Below, in pieces: positions 22,857-33,839 of a DNA stretch of 64,000 nucleotides (its first letter is position 1; the number at the start of each line of letters is the position of its first letter). Source of the DNA: Balanoglossus misakiensis (taxonomy: Eukaryota > Hemichordata); assembly GCA_040954595.2 (NCBI GenBank), contig CM082577.2, positions 8,804,001-8,868,000 of the forward strand, in the 5' to 3' direction. A model generated the notes under the pieces. The model was not told the origin of the DNA and ran no database searches. It saw only the letters and a program-made list of their open reading frames with translations. A program made the position numbers and the translations under genes.

Positions 22857-23023
22857 TTATATTATGCCAGTATATTGAAACTTTGCATAAAACATTTTAA
22901 AAAGGCATTTTCTTTGACTATGATATATGACTGTGGTATATGGCTAATATATCACGGTCACATGTCGTGTCTCGACCAATCAAATAGCTTGATTTACACC
23001 ATCAATATACTGGTATAATATAA
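22857..23023. mobile_element. Short element with 22-bp inverted repeats
   Basis: TTATATTATGCCAGTATATT at 22857 is mirrored at 23002-23023 with one mismatch over 22 bases. The 167-bp unit has no coding capacity. Its left end touches the foldback at 22713-22855, so the two may be parts of one compound element. Confidence 0.7.
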
Positions 23024-24834
23024 TCCGATATATCACATCGGCTTACACGCACGCACGCGCACTGTGGTGATTCAACTTCGGGCGCGGTTTATTTCCATGA
23101 CGTAATGTGCTACCTTCCCCCTGGTAACGATAAACTCTCGTGTGCTTTTTATTACTCCCGGCAAAGAATTAGTTGGCCATCGAAACTATCCTACGTATGA
23201 TATCTCCGCCTTTACGACTTCTCCTTCGTTGAGCTGAGACGAGTCAGTGGAAATGATCCAGTAAAAGGAACCGCTTGATTAATCTCGCGCCTCCCCGTAT
23301 TCATTGTATCAAAACACATGACTCGGAAGGTCACATGATCTCAAACCTTTGATCACCCATCTGCAGGACACTGCATCGCACGTAAACACCGGTACTTCAT
23401 TTGATCATGTTGATTAAGAAGCCTTGCATCGGTCGCATGAAAAGCCCATACGCGATCAATAAAAAAGTATTAATTTATACAGGAAAACAATCTCAATAGG
23501 CTACTGCGCGTTTAATAATCATTTCGCCGTATTTCAAAATAAGTTCGATTAAAAGTGTGGCACTCAAGGAATTACATTTAGTCAGTATGGCTATTGGAAG
23601 TTGTCACTGGGGAGACAGAAATAAAAAAAAGATGGACTTCCATTACTGGAATCACGCAAAAAGTCATTTTGACAGTAAACACATCGGATCTCCTATGTTT
23701 GTAGTCTGCTCCTTGCGGACACCCCGCCTAATACATGTCGATTTATGTTGTCACAGAAAGAAAGTAAAGGCATGGAGATAAATTTGTCAAATTAAAATGC
23801 CACGGGATATTTAACAGTACGTGCTATGCAGCTGGCAAAAGAGACCATCAGGACAGCGTCAAACGGTCTAAATCGTCAGTGATTTCTTCCACGCAACTTC
23901 ACACACCTGTACTCTCACAAGTCACAACGCAAGTACTATCGCTGCTCACAGTCACGTTCCCGGGCCTTGCTTACATGTAAATGACGTTGGCTGTCAACGT
24001 TAATTATGCATGTGTATGTGCAATAAACCGTATAAACCCGGAGCTTTATATGAGTAATTAAATTGGCTCTTTCATAGTTAATGCCGCCGATCGGTCACGG
24101 TGCGGTTGTGTTGTACTTTAACCTCGTATGAATATCTATATCTTCCCCCAGAAGCTGACACAGCCCGGGAAAGTGCCCGGATGTACGTGCGGTCGACCGT
24201 AGATACTCGCTTTTCTCGAGTATTCATGGGTCAACAAACTATGTATAGTCTAAATCTAAGGAAGGACTCATTTTAAATTAATGAAGGTGGCACTGATTCG
24301 GTTCTTTAATAGCAGGGCGAGTATAACACACTCACGCCGAAGACAGGTCCCAAGCGTCAGGAAATTTGACATGGTGGTAATCTTAATATTCTTGTGACGC
24401 AGGTCTTTTCTGTAAATCGTCAAACAAATTGGGCATTGGGTGAGCGTATCTACCGGATAGCATTAATACACAATGAGGGGGGAGGGGAATGCCGCTAAGC
24501 TGGCGTCAACTCTGTCATGTCAGCAGTGAACAGACGGAAACAATCTCTGGAAGCTGCAGGCTCAAGACTAGGCCAAATCAGTATCATGAAAGAATTATGG
24601 AATTCAATATTATTTATCCCAAAGCTGAGCAGCTAAAACTGGCGCCCATGGGAGGGTTCACCGATCACACACAAACAAATACATATCCAATCTTAAAATA
24701 CAGAAACGCAATACGCGAAAATACACTAATAACCTACACACCATTTAAAATACATGTAGGTCTACGCAGCAAAGGGAGTTGCTATCCTTTAATATACAAA
24801 ATTTAATACAGTAATGTCCAAATCGACAGCCTAC
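23024..24834. other. Non-coding, nothing recognised
   Basis: No convincing exon or element is seen. Confidence 0.45.
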
Positions 24835-25015
24835 GTTTTGCATTTGCATATTTGCGTTTTTTTGTATCATGGTAATATACGCCTTGAAAATAAAATTCTT
24901 AAAAACAAGACAACTTTAAATTATTATCTCCTAAAATTGAGAATAAAAATGGCGGGTCCTCTTGCAAAATATTGAATGAGAGTGCGAAATTTTCTCAAAT
25001 TCAAAATGGCCGCCA
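24835..25015 (-). repeat. Dispersed repeat family A, copy 3 (reverse)
   Basis: Reverse-complemented, it gives GAATTTGAGAAAATTTCGCA, a CTCTCATTC block, TTTTGCAAGAGGACCC and TTATTCTCAATTTTAGGAG. The order is the same as in the copy at 445-620. Confidence 0.55.
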
Positions 25016-25288
25016 ATCTCTATGTGAAGTCTATGAAGAAAATCTAAAGTAGTTTTCATGAAAACGAGACGATGAATACCCTGCTTTATATTTTGCTTTT
25101 TAAAAGTCTCCTCGGACACTTTAATAAAGCAAAGCATTGGAAGGTTTGGAGGACTATCAATTTTCTGGAAACCTTTCCACGAGGAGCTTACTTACTACAC
25201 TACATGTGAGCGTCCATCGAAAAATCAACATTGCCCTTGACCACGGCAGGGTCCGTGTCTTGACACCGCAGCATTCGACGCTCGAGCT

Positions 25289-25291
<3 letters not shown>

Positions 25292-25345
<54 letters not shown>

Positions 25346-25350
25346 AGGGA
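25292..25350. repeat. (GA)n microsatellite with GGGA tail
   Basis: GA dinucleotides are followed by GGGAGGGAGGGAGG. The apparent ORFs across it on both strands are repeat artefacts. Confidence 0.9.
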
Positions 25351-25673
25351 GGCAAACGACAACAGCGCTGCAGGAGTACGCTCAGTGCATGGCCACCTGA
25401 GCAGGCAATATTTCATCGGCACGATAAGAAATGACTCTGTCATTACAAATGGAAAATTGCCTGTTGTTCCCTGCAGCAGTGGGGGGTTTCACAGATTGAA
25501 AGAAACGACGAATTATAACAACTGCGACATAATGGCTTCAAACTGAGAGCGTGATGAGTGGTCAATCTTACCGTATTTTGTGTAGGATCGAACTACGTGT
25601 ACTTGCGGCGGATGTTTGTATTAGAGGAACTGACAAAATAAAAGAAAGAAAGCATTTCACTCAGATCATTTGC

Positions 25674-25702
25674 CAGACAGACAGACAGACAGACAGACAG
25701 AG
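25674..25702. repeat. (CAGA)n microsatellite
   Basis: About seven CAGA units lie in otherwise non-coding DNA. Confidence 0.85.
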
Positions 25703-28622
25703 AAATACGTATTTGCCACACTGCAGATTTCATACAGTTAGAATCATATCCTGACTGACGGGCACGCGCGAAATTAATAAACCACAGTACACAGGTATAT
25801 CTAGCCATTCGATGCAATTTGTTATGCAAGACGGCACATGAAACGCCGACTCGCGGATATCACCTTAAACAGAAGCGGCAGACCCTGCATACAGTCAGGG
25901 TCTGTGCGGTAGCATTTGGGTTATTAAGGGCTCGGCGGGTAGCAGTGCATATATGATTAGAGCAAAATGGTCGAATACTGGTTACAATAAGCCGGATAAA
26001 CTGTTTTAAAGCTCTCGGGGACGAGACGCTGAGACGAAGACACGTAGACCGTGTCTATGACTCATCGCGCGCATCGTGTGTGCGGCCAATGATTGAGAAA
26101 ATGCTCGACGTGTTCTATAATCTTGCATACGCTCTAGCATGGCCGGGAACTGAAGTTGTGGTTATTTTTTTTTTTTGCGTGTGCCAAGTCTTTTAGCGGG
26201 CAATAAACGTGCGTAGTCAAACGTACATGCTCCTGTGACGTCATGTCAACTGCATATAATCGAGGGAAAACGACTATCACCAGACAAAACGGTATATACA
26301 TAAGGACTATGTCACGCATCGCATTGCACGCACTAGTAGGGTTTTTTGAAAACACTCTAATATGACACGTATTTGTTTCAAGAAGATGAGATTGCTCTCG
26401 ATATGTAATCGTAAATCTATAGCCGAGACGCAGAATTCTTCACAAACAACATCTGGGGTGACCGCATCTATACTAGTATTAAGGGAAATAGAGAAGCGGT
26501 TTTGCTATCCCAGATAAAAATGTACAATTAACGGAAATGGATTACTGAAATGCTGCTCAGGAATCACGTTTGTAGGAATTCACGTCATTCTGACTTTCTT
26601 CTTGGCCTTCGCTGGCATCATAGCGTATACGCCAAATTTGGGACTGTTAAACTCCGCCATCCACGGTGGGACGGCGTCCAATTGCGTTCCGTCAAACTAC
26701 CTCGGCCATGCATGAAATCATAGTTTCGACGATTGCTCGCTTCCTGCCGATTCACAAGTGATTCTCTTGTGTGTAGTGACGATTCCGGGAACTCGAATGT
26801 GTCAACAACGATCAAGAAAACTTCTCAAGTTCCATTTTTTTGACGTTGAACAAACGACGGGTCTTTTGAGACGGACTCATCTTCCCCTTTCAATTTCAAT
26901 TTCACCGAAAACGTCCGAATGACGATAAGAACAAAAACGAGCACATTAGCTCATAACTTCGAATATCTGCGATGATGTGCGACTAGACTAGCAGCAAAAG
27001 AAGTAAAGGTTTACATAACATGTGTTAGCAGCATACCAGATCGAATCTATGAGTCGATACTGTGATTAATAGTTTCAGTTTTATGTGATACAACCAAACT
27101 AAATAATATTGCGCAAGTGTCTCGTGGTTGCGCGATGTTAGGAATTCCTCCTCCAGCCTTCTAATTATTTTAATGTTAACCCGACAGGTGGTAGATTAAA
27201 ACACTAGCACATCTGTTTTGAAACTTTGCTCAAACAAATCCAATTTATTCACGCAATTTTACGGTCAGATCAGTTTCATTTGAAATAAAAAAAATCAATT
27301 TGCTCTGGGATGATTTTCCCAATGCTGTTTAAATTCGAGAGTTATTGATTTCTTTCACTGAACTGACGCACCCGCGACGGTAAAATCAAAGTATAAAGTT
27401 AAAGCGCGGTAAGGGGTGCATTGGGAGGACGTGCCCCTGACTTGCCAAGCAAGAGACGGGATCTCGAAAGTTGCGTCACGTTGCGTTTCGGTACGCCGAA
27501 GCATATGAACGGAAAATTGAAGAACGGATGGACTGTCGAATGAAGATTTCTTACCTCGAGTCGTGCGGTTCCGAATGGCACCTCTCAGGTACGCGTCGAG
27601 TTGCAATGCGAACAGTTCCCGTCGGAGCTGCAGACGTAAATATCTGCAAATGTTCAGCCTGTTTGCCAAAACTTGTTACTTCGTCAACAAGAAGAGCAGC
27701 GTTTTGAAAGCCTTCAGTGCGTGCACCATTTGCTTGTGGGTGGTTCACAAGCCAAACTTCGCCGCAAAGCGCTGAAAAGTCTGAGCATGTTCAAAAAATG
27801 GTAGCAATCTTGAACGTTATGCCTACGACTTGGCGATAGCTGTCCCCTCTACACATCGTGCGATTCTCAATCACCTGTGATGACGCTCGATCCACGCGCC
27901 GATAATAATACTGAAGTCTGCTATGCATGTTCTCGGGCCCTGAGCGAGACGCTGAATGGCCGTTTCAATTTCAGGCCTCGAGACAACGACTTTTTACCCC
28001 CCCCCCCCGAAAAACCCCTAGCACAAACTGAAAGAAAAAGAAGAAGCCGCGTCTTTGAAAGCAGTGAATGCGTACGGGGGTATTTACATGATTAAAAACC
28101 CGCAGAGTTGAGCATAAAAGCTCCCATGTATGTCAGCGATATTATCTGCACGAGCTTACAACGGCTTGCGGAGAGAAAGTTCTCTGACGTTGCATAGATG
28201 AACGTACGTGAACTCCAACGTCGCCCTTTTTTGAAGAAATGAGTGACCTAGATTCTTTAGTCTCATGTCCATAACAGCTGACAGGCGTACATGTAAATTA
28301 GGGTCGTGAAATCTGGACATGCAGGCAATGCAATGTTGCGTCGTGTAAACGTTTCGGAATTAGTGCTAAAATGGCGCTTTTTTAATATATATTTATTAAA
28401 CAACGTGTTGCCACAAAAGATGATATCGTGGTTTTTTAGTTCTATAAGGCTCGGTCCCTTGACCTACATGTTTTCCTTTACGCGCACCTCCAACTGACGT
28501 CATAATTTATGCAAATGAGAAAGATTACGTTGTATGCAGGAGACTCTCACTAGTCTCAGGATCATGTTGTCTGTAACATCCCAGAATAAGCTGAGTTAGA
28601 ACTTGAGACTGACGTAGTTCAG
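25703..28622. other. Non-coding stretch
   Basis: It includes a T-run near 26164 and a C-run near 27995. Overlapping small ORFs on both strands at 27355-27775 carry no domain, and no frame stands out. Confidence 0.45.
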
Positions 28623-28678
28623 CTTTCGCTGCCCATTGTCAAACAGATGCATTTGTCAGTGGCATCATTCGGTCCACC
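28623..28678 (+). other. Weak exon candidate
   Basis: GACGTAGTTCAG precedes 56 bases ending at GTAAGTAAAA. One frame is open (LSLPIVKQMHLSVASFGPP). The polypyrimidine tract is poor. Confidence 0.15.
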
Positions 28679-30363
28679 GTAAGTAAAACTGTGGTGGTCA
28701 TAATGCTGGAAACTCTTTTGAAAAGACAAGTTAATATATCCGATAATCCGAGTTTTGTTTTGCTTTGCTTTGCATAACAATAGTTAGGTTAAAGCTTTGA
28801 TTGGTGCAAAATCTCGAAGAAATTACTGCCAGATTTTTGTAACACCTTGCGCCGCGTACCGCCGGCTGGGTTACGGTAAATCTCCTTTGTAAAATTCACC
28901 AGTTACTCCTGTCCAGATCATGAAAATCATAGACAGACCGATGCAGGGGTTCCTGGGGTTTAATTTTCTCTTTGAATGGGTCTTAAGTATTTTTAACTAT
29001 TTCTCCAATTTTGTTGAACGGACTTCTCATGATTACTACTATATCAATCACATTTATTTAAAGGTGATCATAATATTTATTTTTAGGGATTTTTACACCG
29101 TGCTTGTCTGATTTTTCATGCGAGATAAAGTGTCATGCGCTTTTCAGAAGTAAATAAAAGAAATAATTATATCTTCGTACTCAATTATCAATGATATATG
29201 TAATATATTGTTTTGAAATTTACTGGACTCGCTCATAACATTGATTCTGGCGGCAGATTGTCAGAAACAAGAGTTAACAAACAGCATAATCTCACAATGG
29301 GATGACCACTCTCTCCAATGCTTGATCTAATGGCTGATCGCTTAATGTGCATCCTGCTCAACGATGACAAGCCCAATTACCGTGAACAGGTAAAACGGCA
29401 CCAGTATGTATACCATGGCGTTACATTTCTTCGAAATGTTAATGCAATTGATCTCTTCTACACTTCAGCAACGCCATCGGTAAAAGACGACGGGCACTCC
29501 ACGACGGCAACAGAGATTAGCCGGCGCTACATCACAATGTCAGTGTGCTCTCACGTAAGACAAAAAAAAACCATCGAGGCGATTTGCAAAGTTCCTAGCG
29601 AGGTTTTCAATCGATACAAGTCACAGCTTAGGCGTTTGCTTTGCGTTCTAAATAAAACAGCTGCGCGCTCTTTGGCGTGTTCACGATTGTAAGCCCCCTT
29701 ATCACGTGTCAGTTGTGAGTGATTTACGGGAGGTAAAGGCGCTTTTAAACGGGATAATAAAACCTAAGCACAAAAGACACGCACGTGAAACTAAAGCCTT
29801 TGTCACGATTCTTAGACATGGAATTTCGGTACCATCATTTTGCAGTCGTGTACAAAGCCACTTTGTTTCTGGGCGAGAAAATACGTTATTGCAACATAAG
29901 TTGAGCCGAATTGCCATTGTACGACTTTTATCATGGACACAGTGTTGTACTAGTATATGTATTTGTAGTGACGTTCGTACTGTACTTATTGCTGCAGATG
30001 GTACAAAAATCTATACATGCACCGAAAGCAGTACACGCAGCCAGTCCTTTTGTATAGAGTCAAGAATTTGACGGGAAAGTGATTTTCCCAGATGTGGAAT
30101 GCGAATGTCACACAACAGTTTTTCCTGAAGTCGTTTAACTGAAGATAGTTTGAAAATCTCTCTTGTCAGTGTAATGGTAACGGCGTTATTAAATTGTATC
30201 AATACTTCGGGAAAGGTGCGTGTACATATCGTCGACCTTTGATGAATGTCGAATGGGGTTAATGATGCTCGCAATTGCTTCACTCGGTCGAAGTGTCGTC
30301 CCCATTTGCTTTTGTTTGAAGCTCAACAATCTATGTGTTATTCACCCGTACATACATACATAG
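28679..30363. other. Non-coding stretch with one ATG-started ORF of 124 codons
   Basis: The ORF at 29318-29692 starts with ATG but shows no recognisable domain and no splice context. I leave it uncalled. Confidence 0.4.
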
Positions 30364-30787
30364 AATGAAGTGGTCAAGAAGCACCAACTCTTGGACACAA
30401 TGTTCTTCAATGCAAACTAATTTTATTTCCGACGTTTCGTGGGATTAATCCCACTTCATCAGGGTAAAAACTGAAATAAACGAGACAAAGCGTAAAAGTA
30501 ACAAATAAATGATATAAAAATGGTGTAAAATAAGAGGTTTAAACTAAAATACGCCCAAAATGAATAGGAGGTAAAGTAACACGTACTCACTTGCCGAGAG
30601 CCAAAGTGGAACTGACAGAGGTTTTGAATGTATGGTAGGTGTTACGTAAGACTGACCAGTTGGGGTGATTTACATAAAATGCGGGAAAATTATGATGTGT
30701 AAATTACCTAGTGACTAAAAATAGCTGGAGTGTATACAGAAAGCCAAGCTGGGAGGGACTGTTGTAACAAAAACTTGAAAAAGTAAA
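30364..30787 (-). mobile_element. Penelope-like retroelement remnant (non-autonomous)
   Basis: About 420 bases, read on the minus strand, are bordered on both sides by TACA/TATG repeats and contain a hammerhead ribozyme motif. Hammerheads of this minimal form are known from the terminal repeats of Penelope-like elements. No reverse transcriptase or GIY-YIG frame is present, so this is a solo terminal segment or a truncated copy. A GTGAGT donor-like site at about 30585-30592 lies inside it. Confidence 0.55.
30421..30480 (-). ncRNA. Hammerhead ribozyme motif
   Basis: On the minus strand CTGATGA (30456-30462) is followed by the perfect stem GTGGGATTAATCCCAC (30439-30454), then GAAAC (30434-30438) and GTC (30431-30433). 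Stem I can form from GGAAATAAA after GTC with CC and TTTATTT upstream, leaving an internal loop. Stem III is only ACGT with no loop, as in minimal Penelope-type hammerheads that act as dimers. One extra A sits between CTGATGA and stem II compared with the textbook core. Activity is not shown. Confidence 0.7.
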
Positions 30788-30980
30788 ATACATACATACA
30801 TACATACATACATACATACATACATACATACATACATACATACATACATACATACATACATACATACATACATACATACATACATACATACATACATACA
30901 TACATACATACATACATACATACATACATACATACATACATACATACATACATACATACATACATACATACATACATACA

Positions 30981-31010
<30 letters not shown>
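30788..31010. repeat. (TACA)n microsatellite, about 56 units
   Basis: About 223 bases of uninterrupted TACA/CATA abut the Penelope-like remnant. A few units also occur at 30349-30363 on its other side. Minus-strand ORFs of repeating Met-Tyr-Val-Cys are artefacts of this array. Confidence 0.97.
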
Positions 31011-31011
<1 letters not shown>

Positions 31012-32040
31012 CATGTCAGAACTAACTAATAATCCACGCAAGCCTTATTATTGTGACAATGTACAACACTTCGCACATGGGAGACGAATATATTGTGATT
31101 ACTTGCGTGTACTCTGCCACATCTGTGCTATTTTACCACTTACCGGCTTTCATTAATTATTTACACGATTTTTTTTGTAAACCCTTTTCTTGCCGTTTCG
31201 GGACATAATTCAAAAGCCGTGATTGTCTGAAGCATTCGGGTGTATTTAGCTAGCGGATATATTGTAATAATCGGTTGTTTATGCTCAATGAGTGGCAGCC
31301 CGGTCATCAATCATAAGCAAAGGGGGAACTTCAGCGCGTATAGGGTTAATTAAGTTGAAATTACTCTTTCGTTTTATACTGTTGTAAAGACGTTTCCACA
31401 CTCTTAGCATCTCTGTTTACGAATGATTTTCCTCATTTGTGATAAAAAGACGCTTTCACGGTAATCTTCGATTATCGTGCCGTTTGTACGGGTGCCTTAG
31501 TTTTTAATGGGCGTTTAGAGCAATTCGTAACATTTAGTCAGAGCTGTATGTACATGTTGGGTAACGCGACAAAGGGTCCTGTTCACTGTGACCTGCGTGG
31601 GCAGCGATACTCACAACAACCTCTTAGCTTCTTCAGGCAGGACTTTAATCCACCTGAATTATTTGAATTACGGGCCCGATACTCTTCGCGAATAATAAAA
31701 CCGGGACGGCGGCGATAATTTACCGAAGAGGCTCCAGGTCGACTTCGCCCCGCTGCGAAATTGGTATTGATTTACTAAAAGTCTTCTTTTTTAACGACTT
31801 GGTCTTTCAGTCGACCTCGACGTCAACGATTGGCTGTCAAAGCCCGAATGCTCAAGCAGAAAGCCGCCTAAGCTTTAGAAAGGCGAACGATTCATTCTGC
31901 AGCACACGCAGACCACGTGACATCAGCGTTTCAATTAAGATATATGCCCAGGGTGGTTCTTTTATTGAGCGAAGTGGATTTATTTCTTATCCTACTCCAA
32001 ACCAACGGAAAATCAATTTACTTAAAAAATCTTTTAAAAG
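31011..32040. other. Non-coding stretch
   Basis: Nothing is recognised apart from the exon candidate that follows. Confidence 0.45.
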
Positions 32041-32093
32041 GGACGGTCTTCACGGTTGATTTTAAACCTCCATCCAAGGTAGTGGAAGAGGCT
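32041..32093 (+). CDS. Candidate internal coding exon
   Basis: An acceptor (ATCTTTTAAAAG) opens two bases plus 17 codons (TVFTVDFKPPSKVVEEA) that stop exactly at GCT followed by GTGAGT. The residue composition looks protein-like. The polypyrimidine tract is A-rich, which lowers confidence. No partner exon is identified and the product is not recognised. Confidence 0.3.
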
Positions 32094-32324
32094 GTGAGTT
32101 AACGGTTATACGTGGGGTAAGGGTTCGCTATGAAATATCGAGGACAGATATGCAAAACAGACAGTGCATAATGGAAAGAGACGATTTGCTGGAAATACAA
32201 CCGGTGTGGGCATTAAGTTTTCGGGTTTACCACAAAGTTTAATTCTGCAACTTATGAGCGTATGAAAAGTAGTTCAATGGCCACTTGTTGCCTCCACCTG
32301 AGCCATTTTGAAACATTCATTGTG

Positions 32325-32345
32325 GTGTGGTGTGGTGTGGTGTGC
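32325..32345. repeat. (GTGTG)n short tandem repeat
   Basis: About four GTGTG units read GTGGTGTGGTGTGG. Confidence 0.7.
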
Positions 32346-33654
32346 CATTAATACTGTCACTTTTCATTTACCGTAAATGAATTTTAATAATTATAAAAGT
32401 GATACGTATTTTAACGATACTAAAGCAAAGGATGAATCGATCTGTCTGGTACAGTGTACACATGTACATCTGCAGTCTGTTAGAATAACAAGGCTTTGCG
32501 TTGTACAGCCACCGAGTGGAGATAATTAGTGAATCATTTTCAAGTTGGTAATGGGACAATCAGTACACGGTCGCAACTGGTGTCCATGCAGTTATTGCAA
32601 CACGGATAATGAGGGGAAAAATTGTCCCTCATGGACAACTTCCTCGCTCGGATTGCTTCTCATGTGGCGATTGCGGTTTTCTCGTCTTAGCAACGTTTTC
32701 ATCGTGGGACTCCGCCAAGTTAATAGTCCGAGTTGTGTTCCAGCATCATTTCAATCATCCCCGTATTCCGGGAATTCCGACGGGTTGCTAGGCTGTAGCC
32801 ATAACAACGGCGTGAACGCGCATCACTGGCGGCGAGTTTGCTATTAGGAGCACGAGGCATGTAGACATATACATGTACAGTGTGGAATGGTGGAGGTATG
32901 GTATGGCTCGAACATATACATCAACGGCATCAAATACACTTTCGGGTCTTAGCCCAGCACTACACATTGTCGTGAAACAAACCAGACGTCTTGTAATTAC
33001 ACGCATAACTTATAACGCCGGGACATGTTTCGTCAATTAATTTATTCATATACTTTGCATAACTGCTATTTGATGTGACTGTTCATATTTGATTGATGCG
33101 CGCTACTTGGAAAACATTAACTCCTTAACCCTTCGTCGTTATCTATTTCCTTTAGAATGTTAGATTGAAAGTATCAATCTATTACGCCGACATAAAGTGA
33201 AGTGTTGTTTCAGACGCGCCCGGTGTTTCTTAAGTTATTCCGTTTCGTCTGCCTTCAGAAATTTAAAAGCAATCTTCGCTCAAGACAATTAGTTGACGTC
33301 ACCCTTTCGCAGAAAGGCTTTCTTATATCCCTTAACGAGAAGCGGTTATTCTCAATTGCTGCGTTGCAGAAAAGAAACATCTCTAGGAAGCTCCCAGTTA
33401 TAACGATGGGGCGGAGGGGGGGGGGGGTGAGCGCGGAGGGTTAAGATCTTAATGTTGACAATGTACATCTATTATTAAGCAGTCGCTTGAGGCGGGGGTC
33501 ATTATTTTGAGAGGCAAACGATCAGAGAAATCACAATAAAGAAAAACACATCATTGGCTGGATGAAATTGTGCCTGTCTATGGTAGTCAGTGCATTTTCA
33601 AATACACTGAACACTCGTAGGATTTTATCCATTTTGAGTTGTATATTTAATGTC
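32346..33654. other. Non-coding stretch
   Basis: A GC-richer patch at about 32560-32850 contains GTTGCTAGG...GTAGCCATAACAAC (about 32785-32809), an imperfect X-box pair. A G-run lies near 33418-33427. Confidence 0.45.
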
Positions 33655-33839
33655 AGGTATACGGTCACCTATGGAAATTTAACTAAAGTTACCATGGTAA
33701 ACTTGAGATCTAGCCAATCACGGATTTTAAGTGGGTGGCACACGCGAAAAAAGAGCGCCACCATATGTTCTTTAGAATGCTGAAATACTCTATTTCAGCC
33801 ATATATGGGCGTATGTAAATTGGAGGTGACTGTATACCT
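33655..33839 (+). mobile_element. AGGTATAC-type MITE, full copy
   Basis: Terminal inverted repeats AGGTATACGGTCACCT and AGGTGACTGTATACCT match at 15 of 16 positions across a 185-bp unit without coding capacity. The interior has TTACCATGGTAAA, GAGATCTAGCCAATCAC and GTGGCACACGCGAAAAAAG blocks shared with the other copies. I cannot identify the target duplication with certainty. Confidence 0.85.

Noticed and set aside
25137-25443. ORFs across the GA repeat
   Set aside because: They are repeat artefacts (Arg-Glu and Ser-Leu runs).
29318-29692. 124-codon ATG-started ORF
   Set aside because: No domain, no splice context and no base-composition shift. Such length occurs by chance in 64 kb.
30704-31041. 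Minus-strand ORFs of about 100 codons with Met-Tyr-Val-Cys repeats
   Set aside because: They are the three frames of the (TACA)n microsatellite, not proteins.
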